From NCBI GenBank assembly GCA_903855995.1, contig CAIOAN010000002.1, forward strand, positions 248,001-312,000: DNA of 64,000 nucleotides, read 5' to 3'. This stretch comes from an uncultured Opitutia bacterium. GTDB lineage: Bacteria; Verrucomicrobiota; Verrucomicrobiia; Opitutales; UBA953. Positions 57,300-64,000 of the stretch are shown here, in pieces. Position numbers and translations under genes: made by a program. Below the pieces are notes generated by a model, which did not search any database, had not been told where the DNA came from, and saw only the letters and a list, made by a program, of their open reading frames with translations. The first letter of the stretch is position 1, and the number at the start of each line of letters is the position of its first letter.

Positions 57300-57756
57300 G
57301 CTTCGCCTCAGCATGACCGCGGAAGCACGCACGGTGCTGACCGACCTTCTTCGCCTGATCGCGCCAGCCGCCGCACGTGTCGCCGTCAACCGCGCCAACA
57401 TCCCCGACAACGATGCCGAAGTCGCTGGCTTCTGGACCGAGACACTCTCCGCCCAAGCCTCCGAAGAAGCCCGCCTGCTCGCCGCGGCCTTCTCTAACGC
57501 GAAGGGCGATCCAGCCGTCGTCATACTCAAGAACGACGCCCAAGCCCACGCCTTTCTCCGCGCCCTCTCCGCGGTGCGGCTGGCCCTCCGCGACCTGGTC
57601 TTCGCCGATATCACGGATGCGCAACTAGAGAGCAATGATGACCTTGACGACGAGTCCCTGCCGACCGAGAAACGCCACGCCCTGGCCTGCTACACCTGCT
57701 TCGGGCTCCTCCAGCAGTCGCTGATCACGCAGCTCTGCCCTGAGGCCTTCGATTGA
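57292..57756 (+). CDS. ClpS-linked helical protein (DUF2017-like)
   Basis: A 154-residue, largely helical protein of unknown function. Leu/Ala-rich helices (ARTVLTDLLRLIAPAAARVA) and the C-terminal ACYTCFGLLQQSLI suggest similarity to the DUF2017 family encoded next to clpS in actinobacteria, but this is a low-confidence guess based on position and helical pattern. It overlaps the end of clpS by 8 bases, so the two are translationally coupled. Confidence 0.5.
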   Translation: MPELRLSMTAEARTVLTDLLRLIAPAAARVAVNRANIPDNDAEVAGFWTETLSAQASEEARLLAAAFSNAKGDPAVVILKNDAQAHAFLRALSAVRLALRDLVFADITDAQLESNDDLDDESLPTEKRHALACYTCFGLLQQSLITQLCPEAFD

Positions 57757-57804
57757 GCGACGAAATCGATTGAACGCCGGGGCTGGCTCCGCAACAAGGA
57801 GAGC

Positions 57805-59664
57805 GTGCTCAGCGGTCTCCTAGGATTTCTCTCCACGCTCCGTTCCTTCGGTCGCCAGCTGATCGCGTTGCCGCGCCCCCGCCTCTTCCCCATCGGTGGC
57901 GTACTGCGCACGATGAACAGCAGCATCTTCAAGGCCGACACCATCGCTGGGCTCAACGTCGCCCTGCTCGCCTTCCCGATGTCGATGGCCTTTGCCATGA
58001 AGGCCGGCCTGCCGATTTGGTGCGGCCTTGTCGGTTGCGGCGTCGCCGCGCTCATCGCACCGCTCTTCAGCGGGTCCGCAAATCTCTCGGCCGGGCCGAC
58101 CAACGCCTCCGCCGCGCTGCTGCTGGGATCCTTCGCCACTCTCGGCGCCATCTCCCCCGACCTCCGGGCGTCCGCCTTGCCAACCTTAGTCCTGATGGCT
58201 GGCTTCTTCCTGCTGCTGACTTCCTGGCTCCGACTGAGCGGCTTCGCTGACTTTGTCCCGCGGACGGTTATCTCCGCATACATCGCCGCGGCCGCGTTGC
58301 GCGTCATCGCCCTACAGCTCCCCACGGCCGTCGGCATGGTCGGCGACCACGGGCCCGATAGCCTGCCGGAAGCGCTCTGGCATATCGCGCAGATGGGCCG
58401 AGCACTGATCAATCCGGACCTCGGCCTCGCCGTCATCACGGGTATCGCGTATTTCCTGCTTCGGCCGAAATACGGAGCCGGCAAGGCAATCCTTGGCTCC
58501 GTCGCGCTTGCGACGTTCGGCGCGATGCTCGCCCAGAACGTCGCCCTCAGCCAAGGCTCGCACGGCGAGTTGGTTCACTACGTCGGCGATGCGGCCAAGG
58601 CCGGCGCAGTGCTGCACCTGCCGGATTTCTCCACCCGCACGCTCTCGACGCTCTTCTCGCCGGCGCTGGCGCTCGCGGTGCTCATCGTCATTGAAGGCAC
58701 CGCCAATGCCCGCGCCTCGGCGCTCAAGACCGGACGCCCGTCGGACCTGCACCAGGAAGTCTTCGGCCTCGGCATGGCCAACGTCGCCTGCGCTTTCACC
58801 GGCGGCATGGCCGCTTCCGGCTCGATCAGCCGCTCCGCGCTGAATGTCGCCAGCGGCGCCCGCACCGCGATGGCCTCGGTGCTCTGCGGGGCTTTCATCC
58901 TCATTGCACTCTTCATCGCCCGCCCCGCCGTGGCCGCCGTGCCGCTCTCGACCTTGGCAATCCTTGTCATCCTCGCGGAGATCGAGCTCGCCAACTTCTC
59001 GGCGATCAAACTGATCCTGAAGTCAAGCCCCCAGGATCGCACGGTCTTCCTCGCGACCTTCGCGACCGCCCTCCTCGCCCCGCTCGACGTGGCGATCTTC
59101 TTCGGCACCGCGGTGGCCGTGGCTTTCTATCTGCGCCAGACCTCGCAACCCGAAGTCGTGGAATACGATTTCTCTGAAACCGGCGAACTCCGCGAACGCC
59201 CGAAGGGGCAAGCCTCGACAGGTATCTCGATCCTGCACGTCGAAGGCAGTCTGCACTTTGGCGCGACCCAAGCCTTCCACGAACACCTTCGCCGGGCCTC
59301 GGCTGACCCAAACCTCAAGGTGCTCGTGCTCAAGTTCCGCGAAGCGCACCACCTCGACGCCAACGGCGTGCTCCTCCTGCGCGACTTGGCCGACACCTTG
59401 AAATCAGACGGTCGTCACCTGATCCTCTGCGAAGCCAAGCCGATCACGATGACAATCATCGTCAACGCCGGGCTCGATAAAGCCGTGGGCACTGAGAACG
59501 TGATTCCGTGGGATGACAGCAACCCCACGGCGGCCCTCGCTAAAGCCGTGCGTCGGGCCCGCGAACTGGCCGGCGGCGGCCAGGCGGTCCTCCGCATCGT
59601 GACGGCCCCTCACCCCGACCTACCTAAGCCCGCTTCGGCCTCGGGAGAAGATTGGCAGATTTAG
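57805..59664 (+). CDS. SulP family anion transporter with STAS domain
   Basis: A 619-residue inner-membrane transporter of the SulP/SLC26 family, importing sulfate, bicarbonate or other anions. The N-terminal core opens with [20 protein letters not shown], and [15 protein letters not shown] and the SulP signature around [20 protein letters not shown] follow. A C-terminal STAS domain ([37 protein letters not shown]) ends it. GTG 57805 is preceded by AAGGAGAG. Sulfate is possible given the sulfatase and organosulfur-type importer in the window, and bicarbonate equally so. Confidence 0.85.
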   Translation: MLSGLLGFLSTLRSFGRQLIALPRPRLFPIGGVLRTMNSSIFKADTIAGLNVALLAFPMSMAFAMKAGLPIWCGLVGCGVAALIAPLFSGSANLSAGPTNASAALLLGSFATLGAISPDLRASALPTLVLMAGFFLLLTSWLRLSGFADFVPRTVISAYIAAAALRVIALQLPTAVGMVGDHGPDSLPEALWHIAQMGRALINPDLGLAVITGIAYFLLRPKYGAGKAILGSVALATFGAMLAQNVALSQGSHGELVHYVGDAAKAGAVLHLPDFSTRTLSTLFSPALALAVLIVIEGTANARASALKTGRPSDLHQEVFGLGMANVACAFTGGMAASGSISRSALNVASGARTAMASVLCGAFILIALFIARPAVAAVPLSTLAILVILAEIELANFSAIKLILKSSPQDRTVFLATFATALLAPLDVAIFFGTAVAVAFYLRQTSQPEVVEYDFSETGELRERPKGQASTGISILHVEGSLHFGATQAFHEHLRRASADPNLKVLVLKFREAHHLDANGVLLLRDLADTLKSDGRHLILCEAKPITMTIIVNAGLDKAVGTENVIPWDDSNPTAALAKAVRRARELAGGGQAVLRIVTAPHPDLPKPASASGEDWQI

Positions 59665-59807
59665 TCATCTGTCGCCGTTTTTCGGACATGCGGCGACGCC
59701 CGTTGGGGCTTTTACGGCGGTTTTTGAATTATGGCTTGAAGCCCGCACCGGGACTCGCCCTTTTGGGGTGGTCTGTTCATCTGAAAGACACCCACCTTCC
59801 CAGCACC

Positions 59808-60881
59808 ATGAGCCACTACAGCGAAATCCAAAAGCACCTCGGCACTGAAGCCGAAAACCTCCTCGGGTTCAACAACCCGAAGATCAAGAAGGACCAGATC
59901 CACTCCCCTCGCGCGGATTGGGTCGACCACGCCTTCTCCGCCTCGGATCGCAACAACCGCGTTCTGGCCAACCTGCAGCGCCTCTACGGCTCGGGCCGCC
60001 TGGCCAACACGGGCTACGTCTCGATCCTCCCGGTCGACCAGGGCATCGAACACTCCGCCGGCGCCTCCTTCGCCAAGAACCCGATCTACTTCGACGGTGA
60101 GAACATCGTGAAGCTCGCCATCGAAGGCGGCTGCAACGCGGTCTGCTCAACCTTCGGCGTCCTCAGCAGCGTCTCCCGCCGCTACGCCCACAAGATTCCG
60201 TTCATGGTGAAGATCAACCATAACCAGTTGCTCACCTACCCTAACGTCGGTGACCAGGTGATGTACGGCACCCTGAAGCAGGCTGCCGACATGGGCTGCG
60301 CCGCCGTCGGTGCGACGATTTACTTCGGTTCCGCCGAGACCAACCGCCAGATCATCGAAGTCTCCTCCGCCTTCCAGCAGGCTCACGAGCTCGGCATGGC
60401 CACCGTCCTCTGGTGCTACACCCGCAACAGCGCCTTCAAGACGAAGGAGAAGGATTTCCACGTGTCCGCCGACCTTACTGGTCAGGCCAACCACCTCGGC
60501 GTCACCATCTGCGCCGATATCATCAAGCAGAAGCTCCCCGAGAACAACGGCGGCTACCTCGCGATTCAGGCCACCGAGTCCTCGTACGGCAAGATCGACA
60601 AGCGCATGTACACCGACCTCTCGTCCGATCACCCGATCGACCTCACCCGCTACCAGGTTGCCAATTGCTACATGGGTCGCATCGGCCTCATCAACTCCGG
60701 CGGCCCTTCGGGCAACAACGACTTCGCCGAAGCCGTCAAGACCGCCGTCATCAACAAGCGCGCGGGTGGCCAGGGTCTCATCTCGGGTCGTAAGGCCTTC
60801 CAGCGTCCGATCGAAGAAGGCGCGAAGCTCCTGCACACCATTCAGGACGTCTACCTCACGAAGGAAGTCACGATCGCCTAA
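59808..60881 (+). CDS. fbaB: Class I fructose-bisphosphate aldolase (DhnA/FbaB type)
   Basis: A 357-residue Schiff-base aldolase of the DhnA/FbaB group, cleaving fructose 1,6-bisphosphate to triose phosphates that feed the gap-pgk-tpiA enzymes. Recognisable stretches are [44 protein letters not shown] and [15 protein letters not shown] 59808 begins the conserved domain. The frame is open upstream to 59652 without family similarity. A strong intrinsic terminator follows at 60903-60928. Confidence 0.9.
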   Translation: MSHYSEIQKHLGTEAENLLGFNNPKIKKDQIHSPRADWVDHAFSASDRNNRVLANLQRLYGSGRLANTGYVSILPVDQGIEHSAGASFAKNPIYFDGENIVKLAIEGGCNAVCSTFGVLSSVSRRYAHKIPFMVKINHNQLLTYPNVGDQVMYGTLKQAADMGCAAVGATIYFGSAETNRQIIEVSSAFQQAHELGMATVLWCYTRNSAFKTKEKDFHVSADLTGQANHLGVTICADIIKQKLPENNGGYLAIQATESSYGKIDKRMYTDLSSDHPIDLTRYQVANCYMGRIGLINSGGPSGNNDFAEAVKTAVINKRAGGQGLISGRKAFQRPIEEGAKLLHTIQDVYLTKEVTIA

Positions 60882-61193
60882 GGCGACCGTCATCTCCCGA
60901 CCAAAGCCCCGGCATCCGCCGGGGCTTTTTGTTGGGTGACGACGCGAGGTAGGGACAGCACCACGTGCTGTCCTCTTTCGCCGCAAGGCGAACGCCCTAG
61001 CAAACACATTGAGACACGCTCAAAGGGAAACCGGAGACCGGATGATTGGCTAGGGCAGCATAATATCCGCAGCATCCTTCCCGGTTTCCGGTCTCCATTT
61101 ACTGCCTGCACTATCCGCCAACCGCTATCCGCTATCCGCTTACACCCATCCTTCTCCCTCGCCCCCAGCCACCCTACCCCTCATCCTGCCACC
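60882..61193. other. Non-coding region between aldolase and DUF2157 genes
   Basis: 312 bases without a credible gene. It contains the aldolase terminator, a pair of arms with swapped-order complementarity (61026-61041 and 61081-61096), and a short pyrimidine-rich tandem (CCGCTATCCGCTATCCGCTT) before the next ATG. A promoter for the downstream gene must lie here, but no clear -35/-10 pair was seen. Confidence 0.5.
60903..60928 (+). terminator. Intrinsic terminator of the aldolase gene
   Basis: AAAGCCCCGGC pairs with GCCGGGGCTTT across a 4-base loop and is followed by TTTTTGTTG. It lies 21 bases after the aldolase stop. Confidence 0.9.
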
Positions 61194-63500
61194 ATGCCCC
61201 TCCCCCAAGGCTTACGTGAATGGCTGGCGAAGGAATCCCAGCTCTGGCAAGAAGAAGGCGTCCTGCAGCCCGGCCAACGGGAGCAAATTCTCGCCCGCTA
61301 TCCAGAGGAAGAAAGCGGCACGGGCCGCATGGCCTTCGTGCTGCGCACCTTTGGCGTGCTGCTCCTCGGCGCGGCGCTCCTCCTCGTCATCGGCCACAAC
61401 TGGGATGACCTATCCCGCACCGGCCGCCTGCTCACGGTCATCGGCGGCCTCTGCGGCCTGCATGGCGTCGGCCTCTGGTATCTCCATCGCGTCTCTCGCC
61501 AAGGCTCGGTGCTCGGTGCATTGGCCGGCTGCATCATGTTCGGCGCGGCGATCGCCCTGACGGGCCAAATCTACCACCTTGACGCGCATCAGCCTGACGC
61601 CTTCCTGGCCTGGTGCGTCGGCTCCCTGCCCTTTGCCATCCTGCTCGATTCAAGCCTACTCTACGTGGGCGGCCTGCTCCTCGCGGGCTGTTGGCTCGGT
61701 GCGGAGACCGCCCATGGCTTCGGGAATTCCTGGCGTGACTTCGCCTCCGACCCACGCCCGCTGTTCTTCCTGCTGATCGCACCGGCCGCCCTCGCGGCCT
61801 ACCGTCGCTACCGACCGCTTCTCGCCGGGGCCGTCGCTTGGTCGCTGGTCGTCGCTTGGATTTGGCGTTGGGACTTCAGCGCGCAATACATGATGCTACC
61901 GCTCATCATCGCCTCCTTGCACGCGATCGGAGATGCCCGCGCCCGCGGCTGGCGATTCATCGGCGGCGTCGGTGCCACGATTGCCACGATCGCGATCGGC
62001 CAGATCCGCGACCCGATGACGAGCCACCTCTTCCGCACTGACAGCCTCGCCTGCTGGCTCATCCTCGGTGGCGCGGCCGTGGCGCTCGGCTTGGCCATCC
62101 GCTCCCGCCAATTCCTCCGCATCTGGCCCGCCGGTATCGCGCTGACGATCTTACTGATCGGCCTCGGCTATGAGCTGGCCGGCAAAGGTCATGACGTCTT
62201 CCAGGTGTTGATGATCGCCACGGGCAATATCGCCACGCTCATCCTTTCGGTCTGGCTCATTCGCCTCGGACTCACCGAGGGTCGCCTGCGCCCCTACGTC
62301 TACGGCTCGCTGGTCTTCCTGACCTGGCTGATTGTCCGCTACGTCGACATCAGTAAGGACCTCGGGATGCTCACGATGGCGGGTTTCTTCGCCCTGCTCG
62401 GCGTCATCCTCTTCGTGCTGGCCCGCGTCTGGAAGACGCAACGCGAAGCGCATCAGCCCGAAGTGAGCCCGGACTACCGCCCGGCTTGGCTCGAATCGGC
62501 CATCGCTTTCGTCACCCCTCACCGACGCTCCCTGCTCTGGATCGCGGTCGTGCTGCAGGTCGCGACCATCGGCTGGATGGTCTGGCATCATCAGCAGCCA
62601 GGCGAGTCCGGCGTACGGGTCGTGCTGCGCTGCCGCCCGGTCGATCCGCGCGACCTGCTGAAAGGCGAATACGTCATCCTAAGTTACGACTTCAGCAACG
62701 CCACCGAGGCGCAACATCGGACGTTGTTGGCGGAATTCAAGTCGCTCCATCCCGTCCCCAAGGATTCTGGCTCAGGCGAAGCGCAGTTATGGAATCTTCC
62801 GGCGGATAGCGCCGTTTTCGTTCCTCTTACGCGCACGACGGATGGTACGGTCACAGCTGGCGATCCGACGCTCATCCGGCCGAGCCAAGGACTCTACCTC
62901 CAGGGCCTTACCCGCTACACCGAGCTTCGCTTCGGCATCGAGGCCTACTATGTGAAGGAAGGTGACGGCAAGAAATGGGAAGACCTGGCCCGCAAAGGCG
63001 AACTCGCGGCCGAGATCGGCGTGCTACCCGACGGGCGAGCCGGACTTGTCTCCCTCAAGGCCATGCCGAAGGTCGCACTGACGACGGTAGATTTCCGGAC
63101 GCTTGAGCGCTTCTCCCTCGCCGGTAACCGGGCTCAGTCCAAGTCGGTTAAGCTCGCCAGCAACCGCACCCAGTCACTGGTAATCAGCGACGCCAAGGCT
63201 TTTGCGCAGGACTTCCAACCCGCACCGCTCAACGGGCAGAATGCCATCCCTCCTGACTTCACGAAGGAACTCGTGCTGTCCTATGCGGTCACCGAGAAGT
63301 TCAACGTGATGGGGGTGAACTTCGTGGCAGTGAATCGCGCCGGCCCGCTCCTGATCGCGACGGTGAAAACGCACTACGACAAACCGAAGACCCTAGGCAG
63401 CATCCCGCAGGCCGCCATCATCGTCCGCCGTGAAGGCATCGAAACGGTAGAATTCCGCGAGCCGAACGGCCAACTGGTCCATCGTAAAGAGGTGAAGTGA
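61194..63500 (+). CDS. DUF2157 membrane domain fused to a GDYXXLXY protein
   Basis: A 768-residue membrane protein. The N-terminal DUF2157 region (residues 1-100; WLAKESQLWQEEGVLQPGQ then MAFVLRTFGVLLLGAALLL) is followed by a long run of transmembrane helices. The C-terminal soluble part (about 455-768) starts with the GDYXXLXY-type motif GEYVILSYDFSN and continues with further β-rich segments. In other bacteria the two domains are often encoded by neighbouring genes, but here they are one chain. Function is unknown. The gene is followed by a strong terminator. Confidence 0.8.
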   Translation: MPLPQGLREWLAKESQLWQEEGVLQPGQREQILARYPEEESGTGRMAFVLRTFGVLLLGAALLLVIGHNWDDLSRTGRLLTVIGGLCGLHGVGLWYLHRVSRQGSVLGALAGCIMFGAAIALTGQIYHLDAHQPDAFLAWCVGSLPFAILLDSSLLYVGGLLLAGCWLGAETAHGFGNSWRDFASDPRPLFFLLIAPAALAAYRRYRPLLAGAVAWSLVVAWIWRWDFSAQYMMLPLIIASLHAIGDARARGWRFIGGVGATIATIAIGQIRDPMTSHLFRTDSLACWLILGGAAVALGLAIRSRQFLRIWPAGIALTILLIGLGYELAGKGHDVFQVLMIATGNIATLILSVWLIRLGLTEGRLRPYVYGSLVFLTWLIVRYVDISKDLGMLTMAGFFALLGVILFVLARVWKTQREAHQPEVSPDYRPAWLESAIAFVTPHRRSLLWIAVVLQVATIGWMVWHHQQPGESGVRVVLRCRPVDPRDLLKGEYVILSYDFSNATEAQHRTLLAEFKSLHPVPKDSGSGEAQLWNLPADSAVFVPLTRTTDGTVTAGDPTLIRPSQGLYLQGLTRYTELRFGIEAYYVKEGDGKKWEDLARKGELAAEIGVLPDGRAGLVSLKAMPKVALTTVDFRTLERFSLAGNRAQSKSVKLASNRTQSLVISDAKAFAQDFQPAPLNGQNAIPPDFTKELVLSYAVTEKFNVMGVNFVAVNRAGPLLIATVKTHYDKPKTLGSIPQAAIIVRREGIETVEFREPNGQLVHRKEVK

Positions 63501-63523
63501 TCAGCGGAAGTCCCTGCAACAAA

Positions 63524-63555
63524 AAGGCCCGGTCCTCTCACGAAGACCGGGCCTT
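63524..63555. terminator. Bidirectional intrinsic terminator
   Basis: AAGGCCCGGTC pairs with GACCGGGCCTT across a 10-base loop between convergent genes. On the minus strand it is followed by TTTTTGTTG. Confidence 0.9.
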
Positions 63556-63573
63556 GGTTTTAATCCGGGCCGC

Positions 63574-64000
63574 TTACTTGGCCGGGACGAGATCGGCTTC
63601 GGTCAGCACGGGCTTGCCGACTTCACCGCGCAGGGCCTTGACCTGCTCGGGCGTGACGGCCGGAGCGGAATTGCCGAAGCTATTGCGGACGTAGCTCAGC
63701 ACGGCCGCGATCTGCTCGTCGGTCTGCTGCGCCTGCGCCGGCATGGGCACGGGTGTCGTGTAAGCCTTGCCTGAAACCTGGATCGTGCCCTGCAACCCGC
63801 GCAGCTGGATGCGGATTAGGTTCTCGATCGGACCATTGACCCAATTGGACTTGGCGAGCGGAGGTGCGATCACAGTGCCCTCGGCGTTCGGACCGTGGCA
63901 GGCCATGCACAACATGAAGCCCTGCTTGCCCGCAGCCATGACAGCGACGTCCACACCGGCGACCGCCGCCGCCGGCTTGATCGTCGAGATATCGAGCATC
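63574..64000 (-). CDS. Monoheme cytochrome c, N-terminus outside the window
   Basis: The frame is open to the right edge, so only the last 141 or so residues are seen. They form a cytochrome c domain with the heme site MLCMACHGPNAEG and a likely distal Met in PVPMPAQ. The helix ending LSYVRNSFGNSAP resembles the C-terminal cytochrome helices of the respiratory operon at 25-29 kb, suggesting a related carrier. The ATG at 63999 is not a credible start, because it is not preceded by visible context, and the signal peptide is probably beyond the edge. Confidence 0.85.
   Translation of the reverse strand, partial: MLDISTIKPAAAVAGVDVAVMAAGKQGFMLCMACHGPNAEGTVIAPPLAKSNWVNGPIENLIRIQLRGLQGTIQVSGKAYTTPVPMPAQAQQTDEQIAAVLSYVRNSFGNSAPAVTPEQVKALRGEVGKPVLTEADLVPAK

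Overview
The window is GC-rich, densely packed bacterial chromosome. The gene content points to Verrucomicrobiota, most likely an Opitutales/Opitutaceae-like aerobe. The evidence is a DUF1552/DUF1592 (planctomycete-type cytochrome) pair, a secreted sulfatase, a complete alternative complex III operon, an LptD-type outer-membrane assembly protein, DUF2157/GDYXXLXY and type-B L31/L36. This assignment rests on gene content and protein style, not on a marker-gene tree. No insertion sequence, prophage, CRISPR array or rRNA gene was seen. One tRNA gene (Leu, anticodon CAG) is present.

Layout. 1-9.1 kb: a truncated M3 peptidase, a DUF151 nuclease overlapping a dihydrouridine synthase, a membrane protein, an IscA-like protein with a secreted MsrB, then a minus-strand DUF1592 / HMA-like / DUF1552 operon. 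9.2-16.8 kb: Obg GTPase with a long lysine-rich tail; an OprP-like porin plus sulfonate/taurine/nitrate-type ABC importer; an Rrf2 regulator; an Nramp metal transporter. 16.9-25.5 kb: sulfatase, TPR protein, glycogen branching enzyme, LptD, ScpA, two small proteins and thioredoxin. 25.6-37.2 kb: one ten-gene minus-strand respiratory operon, actABCDEF followed by a cytochrome c, a CcoN-like protein, a CcoO-like protein and another cytochrome c. 37.5-43.2 kb: tpiA, pgk, gap and a GH13 debranching-type enzyme. 43.2-51.4 kb (plus strand): rRNA methyltransferase, trpE, a sigma-70 factor, the ATP-grasp / alpha-E / transglutaminase trio and a DUF535 protein. 51.4-53.5 kb (minus strand): two tandem outer-membrane barrel paralogues, an AT-rich gap, and L31/L36. 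53.6-63.5 kb (plus strand): GNAT, tRNA-Leu, hybrid histidine kinase, clpS, DUF2017-like protein, SulP transporter, class I aldolase and a DUF2157-GDYXXLXY fusion. The right edge holds a truncated cytochrome c.

How it works together. Glycolysis (aldolase, gap, pgk, tpiA) and glycogen enzymes supply reductant. Alternative complex III would oxidise quinol and pass electrons to c-type cytochromes. The operon does not end in a working oxygen reductase. Its heme-copper oxidase subunit I homologue has lost every canonical heme and CuB histidine: three have become Gln, one has become Gln beside a neighbouring His, and the CuB His-His pair is absent. Its CcoO-like partner has no distal Met for its heme c. 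I regard this operon-encoded, apparently cofactor-free oxidase-like module as the most interesting item here. Other items worth checking are four DnaA-box-like 9-mers in the AT-rich gap at 52.7 kb, the basic tail on Obg, the HMA-like protein inside the DUF1592/DUF1552 operon, and a perfect inverted repeat upstream of the porin/ABC cluster.
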